From: a virus
Length of the DNA: 30,715 bases
IMG/VR virus record: IMGVR_UViG_3300044527_000414
Span: 1-30,715 of that record
Strand: one strand, 5' to 3'
The notes beneath the pieces are model-generated. The model saw nothing but the letters and a program-made list of their open reading frames with translations. It was not told the DNA's origin and ran no database searches. The stretch's first letter is position 1; each line of letters opens with the position of its first letter. This document shows, piece after piece, positions 1-8,568 of the stretch. The position numbers and the translations under genes are program-made.

Positions 1-8
1 GTATTGCA

Positions 9-479
9 ATGATGAACAGAGATTTTTTTGCGTGTGTTATGTGGGCTTTGCTTATGCTTTTGATAGGCTTAAGTTTTGGTCATTCATGCAATAAAGGAAC
101 TGCAATAAAAAGCGATACAAGCATTGTGACAAGGATTGTTGAACGCCCCGTATATATTAAAGACACAATAAAAGTAAAAAGCGTGCAATTGAAATACAAA
201 GATTATTTTCATACAGATACCCTCGATATTCCGTGCAATGATACCAACTTTATAGCTCAAGCGGATAGCGTAATCACGTCCACAAATGACACGATCAACA
301 TGGCGTTCAATTACACAAACCGCAGGGGCTATTTTTCTTTAGTTTATAGGCCACGTCCAGATTCAATACAAGTGCAAACAATCACGATACCAGTTGAAGC
401 TAAACAGAACTACGGTTTTTTGGTTGGTTCGTTTGGGCTTGGTTTGGTTTTGGGTGTTGTGTCAGGAGCGAAAAGATAA
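9..479 (+). CDS. Membrane-anchored phage protein, spanin-like
   Basis: This is a 156-residue protein with a hydrophobic N-terminal segment (about residues 5-23). A charged/polar central region of about 100 residues follows, then a glycine-rich hydrophobic C-terminus (about residues 135-153) ending in AKR. It could span or anchor at the inner membrane with its middle in the periplasm. The Cys after the first segment (GHSC) does not form a lipobox. Bacteroidota phages often carry such a protein near lysis or packaging genes, and I infer a spanin-like or accessory lysis role because the holin and endolysin lie at the other end of the window. The stop overlaps the terminase small subunit start (TAATG). 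Two adjacent ATGs (9 and 12) could each be the start. The function is inferred from topology only. Confidence 0.6.
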   Translation: MMNRDFFACVMWALLMLLIGLSFGHSCNKGTAIKSDTSIVTRIVERPVYIKDTIKVKSVQLKYKDYFHTDTLDIPCNDTNFIAQADSVITSTNDTINMAFNYTNRRGYFSLVYRPRPDSIQVQTITIPVEAKQNYGFLVGSFGLGLVLGVVSGAKR

Positions 480-793
480 TGCCAAAACTAGGTAATCCAG
501 AAAATTTCAAAGGCAAAGGATTTCATACGAATCCAGAACGCATCAACAAAAAGGGACGCCCGAAACTGCCGTCTTTGCAAGAAGAAATGGCAAAGTTGTT
601 AAGCGATGAAAAGGACGGAATGAATGCCTTGTCACTTATTTTGCAAATCTTAAGACGTGAAGCTACAAAAGGTAATATCCGTGCAATCGAACTTTTGCTA
701 AAACGTGCGTATCCTGAAAGCAAGCAACATGATGACGAACCAAAAGCAAGGCTTGAATTAGTCTGGGGCGTGCCACATGAAAATAAGGATTAA
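479..793 (+). CDS. Terminase small subunit-like protein
   Basis: This is a 104-residue basic protein. Its N-terminus (NPENFKGKGFHTNPERINKKGRP, written here in part: GFHTNPERINKKGRP) matches the 'NPeR-NkkGRP' signature common in small terminase or DUF5681-like proteins of Bacteroidota phages. The rest is predicted helical and ends in an acidic tail. The TerS role is to recognise packaging sites on phage DNA and hand them to TerL. Position strongly supports the call: the gene sits directly before TerL, and the TerL start (777) lies inside its last codons. No canonical HTH is obvious by eye, so the DNA-binding role is inferred from family and context. Confidence 0.75.
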   Translation: MPKLGNPENFKGKGFHTNPERINKKGRPKLPSLQEEMAKLLSDEKDGMNALSLILQILRREATKGNIRAIELLLKRAYPESKQHDDEPKARLELVWGVPHENKD

Positions 794-1931
794 GCCCCAT
801 GCAAAACAACTTGAAATTATTAACACTCGCAATCGGTTTAATGTTATTCGGTGCGGTCGTCGCTTTGGTAAGTCTTATCTCGCTTTTGCTCTTGCCCTTG
901 AAAAAATGCTGGAAGTTGACGGCGCAATGGTTTTATACACCGCCCCAAGTTACACGGAACTCAAAGGACGGCAAAACGAAGCAAGGCAATTATTTGCGCC
1001 TCTTGGAGCAACATTCAAAGACGGCGAGATTAAACTAGGCAACTCGCAATTGAATTTAGAAGGTATTTGGCGTGCAGACGGGTTGCGAGGTAATAAGTTT
1101 CACAGAGTGATCCTTGACGAGTGGGCTCACTGCCCAAATGCAGAAGACGCTTGGAACTTTGTTATAAGTCCGATGCTAGCAGATTACGAAGGCGATGCGT
1201 ATTTTTTTTCAACGCCAAAAGGCAAAAATCACTTTCATGAACTTGACCAGAATTCAAATATATACTCCGATTGGCAATCGTTCCATTATTCAACTTACGA
1301 GGGCGGACAGATTAAAGAATCCGAGATCGATCGCCAAAAAGAACAGATGCCGTCAATTGTTTTCGCTCAAGAATTCTTGGCTGAATATGTCGACCGTTCC
1401 GCAAGTAAAGTTAAGCGGGATTGGATCAAGCTATCAGATAACAAACAGATCACGGCTTATTATATTGGTGTCGATCTTGCGATCTCACAAAAAGAAACTG
1501 CAGATTATACGGCGATCATTACAATTGGCACGACTGCACAAGGTGAGATTGTGATCGTAGATGCAAAAAGAGGGCGGTGGAGCTTTGTTGAAATAGGTTC
1601 TGAAATTATCGCAATGGAAGCCAAGTGGCAAGCCCGTGTGGTTGCGGTCGAATCAAACCAAGCGCAAGCGTATATGGTGCAAGAACTGAAAAGAAATACA
1701 CGAATGAATGTTGTTGGCGTCCATTCAACCCGTGACAAGATTACACGGTTTCAACCCGTCGAAGCAAGGTATGAACAAGGGCTTGTGTATCACGTTAGCC
1801 ACTTAGATCCAGAATTTACAGACGAACTGTTGAGCTTTACAGGAACGCCACAAGATAGGCACGACGATTATATAGACGCATTAAGTCATGCGTTTAATGC
1901 TATTCGCAAAACTCCGAGTATATACGTATGA
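777..1931 (+). CDS. terL: Terminase large subunit
   Basis: This 384-residue packaging ATPase-nuclease drives DNA into the prohead and cuts it. The Walker A-like motif RCGRRFGKS lies at residues 25-33. A Walker B with catalytic Glu (VILDEW) lies at 111-116, followed by the coupling-like STPKGKNHF at about 145-153. The C-terminal RNase H-like nuclease begins with the YYIGVDLA strand (Asp233) and TADYTAI (Asp243). It ends with the acidic cluster HDDYIDALSH (Asp363, Asp364, Asp367). The length is at the short end for TerL but all motifs are present. The start overlaps TerS by 17 nt, and the stop overlaps the portal start as ATGA. Confidence 0.95.
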   Translation: MKIRIKPHAKQLEIINTRNRFNVIRCGRRFGKSYLAFALALEKMLEVDGAMVLYTAPSYTELKGRQNEARQLFAPLGATFKDGEIKLGNSQLNLEGIWRADGLRGNKFHRVILDEWAHCPNAEDAWNFVISPMLADYEGDAYFFSTPKGKNHFHELDQNSNIYSDWQSFHYSTYEGGQIKESEIDRQKEQMPSIVFAQEFLAEYVDRSASKVKRDWIKLSDNKQITAYYIGVDLAISQKETADYTAIITIGTTAQGEIVIVDAKRGRWSFVEIGSEIIAMEAKWQARVVAVESNQAQAYMVQELKRNTRMNVVGVHSTRDKITRFQPVEARYEQGLVYHVSHLDPEFTDELLSFTGTPQDRHDDYIDALSHAFNAIRKTPSIYV

Positions 1932-3919
1932 GCTTACTTGATGACATCAGACAAAGGATTTCAAATGCCATTTTACCAAGTGGCAAAAGGTTGCAACGCC
2001 CTTATCAATCGAGTTCTTCTTACAGGCAAGTAACTGCAATACCAACAGGGAACGAGCTTTCAATGAGTTTGCGTGGCACGGTGTTTGCTTGTTTGCAACA
2101 CAGGGCGAACGCATTAAGCGCAATTCGATTCAACACGTTTAAAGAGCACAACTTTACAAAGTCTGAAGTTGGCAATGATAACTGGGCGGCGCATTTAATT
2201 GCAAATCCAAACCCGTATTTTACTAGATCGCAGGTTTTCAGCTTTATCGAAAATTGGTTATCAATAAACGGTAATGCTTTTATATGGACGCCAACAATTG
2301 GCTATAAAGTACCGCTTCAAATGTGGGTATTGAATCCAACTCGTGTGCGTGTTGTTATGGGTGGGGATAACTTTATTCAAGGCTATACGTATCAAAGCGT
2401 TTCAGAGGGCGTAATACCAATACCTGAAAATGAAATGATCCACTTAGCAAGAGTTCATCCTGGTGCAAGGCCAGATGAGATTGTTGGAATGAATATATTT
2501 GGCGTTGGTTTGGTTTCCGCTTGTTTGGATTATGCGAATATCGATGTTGAGGTGAGTGAATACTTACACAGGCTTTTTGCAAATAATGCCGTGCCACCTT
2601 TGATTGCAACATTCCCAGAAAGGTTTGATATAGAAGAGTGGCATAAGCTCAAAGCATCTTGGAATGAAGAACTGCCAGATTACAAGTTGCGTGCTTTACT
2701 TGGTGGTGGTATGCAATTGCAATTGCCACCTAAAAGCGAGCTTGGTGTGAACTACGATTCAGTCAGTGCGGATACACGCTCGCAAATTGCGCAAGTCTTT
2801 GGCGTGCCACCAGGAATGCTTACAGGTGAGTTTCAAAACAGGGCAACTGCCGAAGTGCAATTCGCAATCTTTAGACAAAACACAATTGATCCAGAAGCAA
2901 TATATATTGCAGAAGAATTCACCAGGCATTTTCGACGCTTTGAAGAGGATATCTTAATCGAGCCCGTTCCGTATGCATATGCGGATCCAGAACTTGACAT
3001 GAAAAAAGAAGAGTTCGAATTGAAGTGGGGAATCAAGACAATCAATGATTCAAGAAAAGAACGTGGGTACGATGCAATTGAAGGCGGTAATGTTGCGCTT
3101 ATTGGCAATGGTTATATTCCTTTAGATAATGTAGGCATCCCAAAAGTTGCGCCAGCTTTTGCATCAAGAAGTTTTACCTTTAACAAGCGTGCAAAATTGC
3201 CAATTATAACAGCGGACAGCAAAGACGCTTTTTGGCGGGATTATGATTTGCTTACAGAAAAATCGAGCGTAAAAATTGATACCGTAGTGCAAGAAATCAT
3301 TCAACAATTAAAACAAGAAACTTTATCGAATATTGACAAAGGTTATTTGAGTTTAGCAAATCTTGAAGTAAGTGATCAAGATTACGAAAAGTTTAACGCT
3401 TTAGTTGAAAAGGCTTGCTTGAATGTGCAAAATGAATTATTGAAAAGTTTTGATCTTAAAGAACAAGATTTAACAGGAACCGTTGGTGAACAAATTAAGA
3501 ATCTTGCAAATGAGTCCGCAGTTAAAATTCGTGAAAGTGTTGACTTTATGAAATCCGAAATTGTGCAAGTAATTGAAAACAACGCTGGCGCAACTAAGCA
3601 AGAGCTTAAAGAAAAGCTCCAGACAAAATTTACGCAACTTAGCGAGGGGCGTGCACGCACGATTGCAAACACGACCGCCGCCAATGTCACAAGCGGAATG
3701 CAACACGCTGTGTACAAAGATCTAGGCTTTAAAATGATGTGGTTGACACAAAGAGACGGCCTTGTAAGACCAGCACACAGAGAAGCCGACGGCGAAATGC
3801 AAGGAGCGGACGGGTATTTTACAGTTGGTGGTGAAAAGACAACAAGGCCACTTGGTGCGGGCTTAAGCGCAGGGAATGCAGTTAATTGCAGATGTCAAAT
3901 ATTTCCAGTAGAAGGCTAA
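1928..3919 (+). CDS. Portal protein fused to MuF-like head morphogenesis domain
   Basis: This is a 663-residue protein, longer than a standalone portal (about 400-450). Residues 1 to about 400 look like an HK97-family portal, with features such as LSINGNAFIW, PGMLTGEF and NRATAEVQ. After a charged helical linker, the last ~125 residues match the C-terminal part of the Mu gpF (MuF) family. Visible there are WLTQRDGLVRPAHREADGE, a YFTVGGE strand, and the Cys-containing ending NAVNCRCQIFP. The portal forms the dodecameric DNA channel at one capsid vertex; MuF proteins are minor head proteins that can be ejected. The fusion puts a MuF copy on every portal subunit. No stop or frameshift separates the halves. 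Confidence 0.92.
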   Translation: MSLLDDIRQRISNAILPSGKRLQRPYQSSSSYRQVTAIPTGNELSMSLRGTVFACLQHRANALSAIRFNTFKEHNFTKSEVGNDNWAAHLIANPNPYFTRSQVFSFIENWLSINGNAFIWTPTIGYKVPLQMWVLNPTRVRVVMGGDNFIQGYTYQSVSEGVIPIPENEMIHLARVHPGARPDEIVGMNIFGVGLVSACLDYANIDVEVSEYLHRLFANNAVPPLIATFPERFDIEEWHKLKASWNEELPDYKLRALLGGGMQLQLPPKSELGVNYDSVSADTRSQIAQVFGVPPGMLTGEFQNRATAEVQFAIFRQNTIDPEAIYIAEEFTRHFRRFEEDILIEPVPYAYADPELDMKKEEFELKWGIKTINDSRKERGYDAIEGGNVALIGNGYIPLDNVGIPKVAPAFASRSFTFNKRAKLPIITADSKDAFWRDYDLLTEKSSVKIDTVVQEIIQQLKQETLSNIDKGYLSLANLEVSDQDYEKFNALVEKACLNVQNELLKSFDLKEQDLTGTVGEQIKNLANESAVKIRESVDFMKSEIVQVIENNAGATKQELKEKLQTKFTQLSEGRARTIANTTAANVTSGMQHAVYKDLGFKMMWLTQRDGLVRPAHREADGEMQGADGYFTVGGEKTTRPLGAGLSAGNAVNCRCQIFPVEG

Positions 3920-3934
3920 AAACAAGGTTATAAA

Positions 3935-4891
3935 ATGAATATAATAAAAAGAGAATTTGATCTTATAAAAAAAGATTATTACGAACACGGCGAACAACAA
4001 GATATATATACGTTTGTTGTGAGCACTCCAGAAGTCGACCGGTACGGAACAATCATAGTTCCAAGCGGTATCGATTATACAGCATATTTAAACAATCCGA
4101 TTGTTTTGGCGCAACATGATTCCGACGATTGGCCGATTGGCAAATGCTTAGGTTTCATGATGAACGGCGAAAACTTAGAAGCAACTTTGCAATTTCATCG
4201 AATAACAGAAGAAGCTTGCGAGGTTGCGGACTTGGTTGCGGCTGGGTACGTGCGTGCGGTTTCTGTGGGTATCATACCAATTGAAAGCGAAGAGCAAACT
4301 ATTGATGGCAAAACAGTTACCGTCTATACAAAGTCTGAATTAGTTGAATTCAGTGTGGTTTCAATACCAGCAAATCGAGAGGCATTAATAAAGAAATCAA
4401 TCAAACTTAAATTAGAATCAATTTTCAACAAACTTAAAAAGGTTTACAGAATGTTAACCCCTGAACAAACCCAAGCAATAACAGATAACTTTCTGCCGAT
4501 ATTGCAAGACGCCGCCCTCACTTATTTACGTGACGAGCTAGGCATTGCAGAAGAAGAAGCAGCGGCGGCCGCCGAAGCTGGCACCATGGCAGCAGCCGAA
4601 GCGATGCTATTAATATTGAACAACAACGCACCAGAAGTTGCACCAACAACAGCCGGAGAACCAACTCCAGAGGTAACTCCAGAAGTTGCGACAGCAAGCG
4701 TGCAAGCACCCGTGCAAAGAGTCGGCAAAAAGATTGCGGCTTCAACACAAGCGCAAATCGGTCAAGGCTTAAGCATGATCCAAGACGGATATAAAATAAT
4801 AAATAAAGCAATTGTAAGCGAAGGCGCAAGGTCAATAAATATTAAGCCGTTGACAAAATTGTCAACTGACGAAATAATGAATTTAATCTAA
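3935..4891 (+). CDS. HK97-type prohead protease fused to scaffold domain
   Basis: This is a 318-residue fusion. Residues 1 to about 150 are an S78-family prohead protease. They carry His61 in VLAQHDSD, Ser110 in RAVSVGI, and the conserved EFSVVSIPAN strand at 138-147. From about residue 173 the protein becomes a helical, Ala/Glu/Pro/Thr-rich region typical of scaffolds, with a poly-Ala run and PEVAPTT/PEVTPEV repeats. The protease cleaves scaffold and capsid N-termini during maturation. An internal in-frame ATG at 4451 (residue 173), preceded by AAAAGG about nine bases upstream, falls exactly at the domain boundary. It could give a free scaffold protein. The capsid gene follows 23 nt downstream. 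Confidence 0.9.
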   Translation: MNIIKREFDLIKKDYYEHGEQQDIYTFVVSTPEVDRYGTIIVPSGIDYTAYLNNPIVLAQHDSDDWPIGKCLGFMMNGENLEATLQFHRITEEACEVADLVAAGYVRAVSVGIIPIESEEQTIDGKTVTVYTKSELVEFSVVSIPANREALIKKSIKLKLESIFNKLKKVYRMLTPEQTQAITDNFLPILQDAALTYLRDELGIAEEEAAAAAEAGTMAAAEAMLLILNNNAPEVAPTTAGEPTPEVTPEVATASVQAPVQRVGKKIAASTQAQIGQGLSMIQDGYKIINKAIVSEGARSINIKPLTKLSTDEIMNLI

Positions 4892-4914
4892 ATCAATAAA
4901 GGAAAATTTTAAAA

Positions 4915-6111
4915 ATGGAAAATTTAATAGTAACACCAGAACAACTAAAAGAAGTTGTAAACAGAAAAGTTCAAGACACATTAAGAGCCTCAAATCCTAT
5001 TAACGTGCAAGGCAATTCAAACGGCTACGTAAGAATCAAAGCAGATCACGATTCACGTCGTGACCAAGCAAGAGTAATTGCAGATTACATTTTAGCAGTG
5101 CACAAAGGACGCGAAGGCGCAGCGGACGATATTGCAAGAAAGGCAAATGAAAAGTATTTAACACGTGCCAACTTCAACACAGGTACAGCAACACAAGGCG
5201 GAGCGGCGGTTCCACAATTTTGGATTGAAGAAATAATGAATTTTGCAGATCGTTTTGGATATGCACGTGCACTTGCAAAAATTTATCCAATGCGTGGCAA
5301 AACTGAAAACTTGGTAAGCTCTGGAGCGTTCACAGGTGCGGTTGTTGCCGAAGGTTCAGGCTTAACACTTACTGACTCAACATCATTCTTTACAGCAACC
5401 GCAATGACAGCAAAGAAAATCGTTGCTGGTGCCATCGTGTCAGAAGAGCAATTACAAGACGCAACGCCAGCGTTTTTAGATTATGTGATTAACGGCCTTG
5501 GTCGTGCACTTGCAGAAACAGAAGACAAGCAGTTTTTCAATGGCGACGGCAATGCGCCAAACTTCACAGGCTTAACAGGCGTGTCAGGAACTACAACTGT
5601 AAGACAAGGCGGCGCAAATAACTCTGGTAAAGATACATTTGGCGAAATCTCATGGACTGACTTGTGGAACTTGCGCTTGGGCGTTAATTCTGGCGTTGGT
5701 GCAAATGGTGCGTTCGTAGTACCTCAATCAGTATTTGGCTTCTTAATGAAAGAGACAGGCGGTTCACGTCCAATCTTTGACATGGTGCGTCCGATCGAAA
5801 TTGCATCAATTGGCTTGACAGCTTTAGAAGGCAATTCGTACTTCACACCTACAGGCCGTCCAATGCACGTCGTGCCAGATTCTTTATTCCCAACAAGCGC
5901 AGCAAACACAGCAAGTGCGTTTTATGCTGACTGGAATCAGTTCACAGTAATGGGAATTCGTGAAGATGTAAGCGTAAATGAATACAAAGAATACTTTGGC
6001 GCAACTGGTCTTGGTGGTACACATCAAAAAGGTATTGAAGTTGTTGAGCGTGTTGCTTTTGCATTCCCAGCACCAAGCGCAATCGGTGTTCTTAAGACTT
6101 CAACTACATAA
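4915..6111 (+). CDS. Major capsid protein, HK97 fold
   Basis: This is a 398-residue protein with the layout of HK97-type capsid proteins. A helical N-terminal delta-like region (about residues 1-75) is followed by GTATQGGAAVPQFW, which resembles the usual start of the mature fold. Next come an E-loop-like region, MTAKKIVAGAIVSEEQLQD, a GDGNAPNFTGLTG stretch and a long spine region, and then RPIFDMVRP and GRPMHVVPDS. It forms the icosahedral shell. The protease-scaffold gene directly upstream and connector genes downstream fit the call. The start has an A-rich upstream region with AAAGGAAAA, a typical loose Bacteroidota initiation region. An N-terminal cleavage site is likely near residues 65-80 but cannot be fixed by eye. 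Confidence 0.93.
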   Translation: MENLIVTPEQLKEVVNRKVQDTLRASNPINVQGNSNGYVRIKADHDSRRDQARVIADYILAVHKGREGAADDIARKANEKYLTRANFNTGTATQGGAAVPQFWIEEIMNFADRFGYARALAKIYPMRGKTENLVSSGAFTGAVVAEGSGLTLTDSTSFFTATAMTAKKIVAGAIVSEEQLQDATPAFLDYVINGLGRALAETEDKQFFNGDGNAPNFTGLTGVSGTTTVRQGGANNSGKDTFGEISWTDLWNLRLGVNSGVGANGAFVVPQSVFGFLMKETGGSRPIFDMVRPIEIASIGLTALEGNSYFTPTGRPMHVVPDSLFPTSAANTASAFYADWNQFTVMGIREDVSVNEYKEYFGATGLGGTHQKGIEVVERVAFAFPAPSAIGVLKTSTT

Positions 6112-6123
6112 TAGGAATTTGAT

Positions 6124-6279
6124 ATGTTGCAAAGCGTAATTTTATTAAAACCATACGGCGGTGTTTCCGCTGGATATGAAACAGCATATTCAAAAGAAAT
6201 AGCAGATAAATTAATTAAAGAAGGAATTGCAATTGCTTTACCAGTTGCAAAAATTGAACCCAAAAAGGTAGGTAAATAA
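6124..6279 (+). CDS. Small protein between capsid and connector
   Basis: This 51-residue frame begins MLQSVILLKPYGG and ends in KPKKVGK-like basic residues (IEPKKVGK). It has the pattern 'YGGVSAGYETAYSKEIADKLIKEGIA', seen here as SKEIADKLIKEGIA. Short proteins of this shape often sit between the capsid and head-tail connector genes in tailed phages. The context supports expression: the start lies 13 nt after the capsid stop, behind AATAGGAATTTGAT, and the next gene begins two bases after its stop. The function is not known; a head-completion or decoration role would be a guess from position. Confidence 0.7.
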   Translation: MLQSVILLKPYGGVSAGYETAYSKEIADKLIKEGIAIALPVAKIEPKKVGK

Positions 6280-6280
6280 T

Positions 6281-6907
6281 ATGCCATATACAAGTGCTTA
6301 TCCAAAGCAATTCACAGCATTTATGAAGTTTCTTAATATGGAAACATCAGGCGATCCAACGGCGGAGGAGACAGCCTTGTATACTTGGTTTGATGATGTA
6401 TTTACAACTTGTTACGTAGAGGCTGAAAGCTATTGCGGTCAGCCTTTGCGGACAGGTACAATACAATACCAATTTTACGCTTCTAAATGCCAACAGGGGC
6501 TTGAAGCGAATCACTCATGGAAGTTCGTACCATATAACGCAAACACAACGCTCACAGCCTTGCAATGGCGTGAGAATGAGTTCGGTACGTATGCAAATTA
6601 CAGCGCAACGAATTATAATTATAATCAAGAGCCGTATGCGAATTATATCGTATTTCGTGACAAGTCCACAGGGCAATTTAAAGCAACGTTGTCGACAGGA
6701 TGGACGGATACAAATATGCCTTATCAAATCTTGCAAGGTATTGCAGAAATGGCGGGATTAATATACAAGCAATCGCCAAACGGTGGCAATTGGTTCGGGC
6801 TTGGTTCGATCTCAAGCGGTGGGGCTGGTCAAACGGTATCGAATAGCTTGAAAGAAAAGATTGACTGGCAAAAGTATTTTGCTAAGTACGTTATCCCAAC
6901 GGTGTAA
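6281..6907 (+). CDS. Head-tail connector protein
   Basis: This is a 208-residue protein. The first ~60 residues are predicted helical (PKQFTAFMKFLNME, then EETALYTWFDDVFTTCYVEAESYCGQPL). They match the start of gp6-like head-tail connectors, where helices end in an E..(C/I)..(L/P) pattern. The middle is rich in aromatic beta strands, and a helical part (PYQILQGIAEMAGLIYKQSP) follows. Connectors of this type form the ring under the portal that seals the head and accepts the tail. The order capsid, small protein, connector, tail-completion gene is standard for HK97-like siphoviruses. The stop is one base before the next start. Confidence 0.78.
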   Translation: MPYTSAYPKQFTAFMKFLNMETSGDPTAEETALYTWFDDVFTTCYVEAESYCGQPLRTGTIQYQFYASKCQQGLEANHSWKFVPYNANTTLTALQWRENEFGTYANYSATNYNYNQEPYANYIVFRDKSTGQFKATLSTGWTDTNMPYQILQGIAEMAGLIYKQSPNGGNWFGLGSISSGGAGQTVSNSLKEKIDWQKYFAKYVIPTV

Positions 6908-6908
6908 G

Positions 6909-7466
6909 ATGCTGAATATTAATGAGCTTGAAAACATCTTAAAGCCAATTATCAATAATGAGTTGTTGCGGTTTCCGTTTGTTATGCAAGCGTATATCGG
7001 TTCTAACATGGTCAACACTGGATTAAAAACAAGGATCGCACCCAGCACGAATGCAAGGCTTGAGATCAACACAGGGAATTTATTCAGAAGCTTTGCAAAG
7101 GGTGGCGTTGGTAATATATACAAGACAAAAGTAAGCGGCGACTTATACGAACTTGAATACGGTTCAAGTTTACCGTATGCAAAAATTCACGAATACGGTG
7201 GTTTTATTGAATCAAAAGGCAAGATGCATAAGTACTTTTGGGCACGATACTTCGCAACTAAAAATAATTATTTTAAATTTTTAGCTTTGCACACAACAAA
7301 AACAAAAAACAATTCGAATCCTGGTGTTAGGATCCCCAAACGCCCGTATTTTGCGCCGTCGGTAAGCAAGTTCAAAAGCAATGGAAAATATCAAGAAGAT
7401 GTAAAAGCAAATGTAATAAAAGGAATAAGAGCATGGCAAGAGAATCAGCGGCGATCACAAGCATAA
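6909..7466 (+). CDS. Tail completion / head closure protein (HK97 gp10 or gpS-like)
   Basis: This is a 185-residue basic protein. It shows the motif set of phage virion-morphogenesis proteins: NTGNLFRSF (about 58-66), then YELEYGSSLPYAKIHEYGGFI, then IPKRPYFAPS near the C-terminus. In this family the 'Y..iHe.Gg' and 'RPff' signatures are typical. These proteins finish the head-tail joint or the top of the tail tube. An in-frame upstream codon at 6861 could extend the frame, but the ATG at 6909 fits the preceding stop (6905-6907) and begins a sensible helix, so I chose it. The 3' end overlaps the next gene by 34 nt. Confidence 0.78.
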   Translation: MLNINELENILKPIINNELLRFPFVMQAYIGSNMVNTGLKTRIAPSTNARLEINTGNLFRSFAKGGVGNIYKTKVSGDLYELEYGSSLPYAKIHEYGGFIESKGKMHKYFWARYFATKNNYFKFLALHTTKTKNNSNPGVRIPKRPYFAPSVSKFKSNGKYQEDVKANVIKGIRAWQENQRRSQA

Positions 7467-7888
7467 TTGAAGAGCTTAGCAAAATGGAAGGCGTAAAAGT
7501 GTACGATCAAGTCCAGATTGATAAGTGGAATACGTACAATTTTAATTACGTCGGTGTGTTAAGCGGAGCGGACACCCGTGAAAACGAATTATTTGAAGAT
7601 GATTCAGCATATGCAAATCGTGGTTCATTAGAAATTTATTTGCTTGTTGGTGTGCAAGTCAAGAAGTCAAACACACAAAAAGCAGTACTTAGAAACGCAC
7701 TTGCAGATCTTTGTGAAAAGGTGGAGTATATGTTGCAAAACCATGGTATTGAATCGTACATAACTGACTACGAAAGCACAGAATTTGCGCCCGTGCACTT
7801 TGTGGATTCTCAAGCGGTAACCTTTTCAGACGATGAAACAAAGGGCGTTGCATTCATGACATTTAGAACACTTTATTACAGGAATTAA
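7433..7888 (+). CDS. Probable tail terminator protein
   Basis: This is a 151-residue protein with an N-terminal helix (ESAAITSIIEELSKMEGVKVYD), a beta strand with RGSLEIYLLVGVQVKK, a second helix (KAVLRNALADLCEKVEYMLQNHG) and a terminal strand (GVAFMTFRTLYYRN). This alpha-beta order, the size and the position between the completion protein and the major tail protein match tail terminators, which cap the tail tube and set its length at the head end. The call rests on predicted layout and synteny, not on a diagnostic residue motif. It overlaps the previous gene by 34 nt, so the two are probably translated together. Confidence 0.6.
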   Translation: MARESAAITSIIEELSKMEGVKVYDQVQIDKWNTYNFNYVGVLSGADTRENELFEDDSAYANRGSLEIYLLVGVQVKKSNTQKAVLRNALADLCEKVEYMLQNHGIESYITDYESTEFAPVHFVDSQAVTFSDDETKGVAFMTFRTLYYRN

Positions 7889-7889
7889 T

Positions 7890-8564
7890 ATGCGCCTTTC
7901 TGTATGTGTTCTTTATTCAGACAACGAAAATTTAATTAGATGGCGAAAAGCTTTGCCAATCGAAAACGTGCAAATGATTGCACTTAAAACAACGCACGAT
8001 GAAACAATTACAGAGCCAATATTTGAAGAAATTGGCGTGACGCCAAATCTGATAGCTTTGCAGTGGAAGTACAACGACTTTGAAGAACAATTCGACTTTT
8101 CATATTTGCGCAATAAATGCGATGAGTACGCCCAAGGCGACTGGATCCTACACATTGATTCGGATGAATACTTAACGACGCCCCACGCCGATTTGTGGGC
8201 GTTTCTTGATGCTTTAGATGAGACAGATGCGGTTGCTGGTTACGTAACTGTTTACGGGTTGCTTAATAAAAGCGGAAAAATTCGAGATCGATACGCAAAT
8301 CCAAACATGAGATTGCACAGGCGTTCGGCTGGTTTGAAGTGGAGCGGTATTTGTCACGAAACTTTAGACGCCGACGCACACAAAGGAACTTGGGCGGATA
8401 CTGAAATCATGCTTTACCATGAAGGCTATATGATTGAAGAAGACGAATTTAATTTTAAAAGCATTCGAAATGCAAAATTATTAATAAGAGAATATCGACG
8501 AGAAAAAAGCGAAAGAAATTGGAATTATTTACATAGAACATTCACATTAATTAAACAAGGATAA
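7890..8564 (+). CDS. GT2-type glycosyltransferase inside the tail operon
   Basis: This is a 224-residue GT-A-type glycosyltransferase. Residues 1-10 (MRLSVCVLYS) form the usual first strand. FDFSYLRNKCDEYAQGDWIL (69-87) precedes the DxD metal site HIDSDEYL (Asp90, Asp92, Glu93). NMRLHRR, GLKWSGICHETL (His156, Glu157) match the 'R-n..w.g..HE' acceptor-side signature of WaaE/KdtX-like family 2 enzymes. It would move a sugar from a nucleotide-sugar to an unknown acceptor. The start is one base after the tail terminator stop and the stop is four bases before the major tail protein, so it is co-transcribed with virion genes. I infer a virion glycosylation role. It lacks a membrane segment and so probably acts in the cytoplasm. 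Confidence 0.88.
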   Translation: MRLSVCVLYSDNENLIRWRKALPIENVQMIALKTTHDETITEPIFEEIGVTPNLIALQWKYNDFEEQFDFSYLRNKCDEYAQGDWILHIDSDEYLTTPHADLWAFLDALDETDAVAGYVTVYGLLNKSGKIRDRYANPNMRLHRRSAGLKWSGICHETLDADAHKGTWADTEIMLYHEGYMIEEDEFNFKSIRNAKLLIREYRREKSERNWNYLHRTFTLIKQG

Positions 8565-8568
8565 TACC

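Noticed and set aside
4561-4575. NotI-like GCGGCCGC sites and local GC islands as signs of cloning or transfer.
   Set aside because: They fall on Ala-rich codons in the scaffold and tape measure and are explained by protein composition.
4850-4865. Near-palindrome TTGACAA-AA-TTGTCAA just before the capsid gene, possible operator.
   Set aside because: It lies wholly inside the scaffold coding sequence and the codons are ordinary. Short palindromes occur by chance in such AT-rich DNA.
6861-6908. Upstream extension of the tail-completion gene by 16 codons.
   Set aside because: It would overlap the connector gene out of frame, and the ATG at 6909 begins a sensible protein one base after the connector stop.
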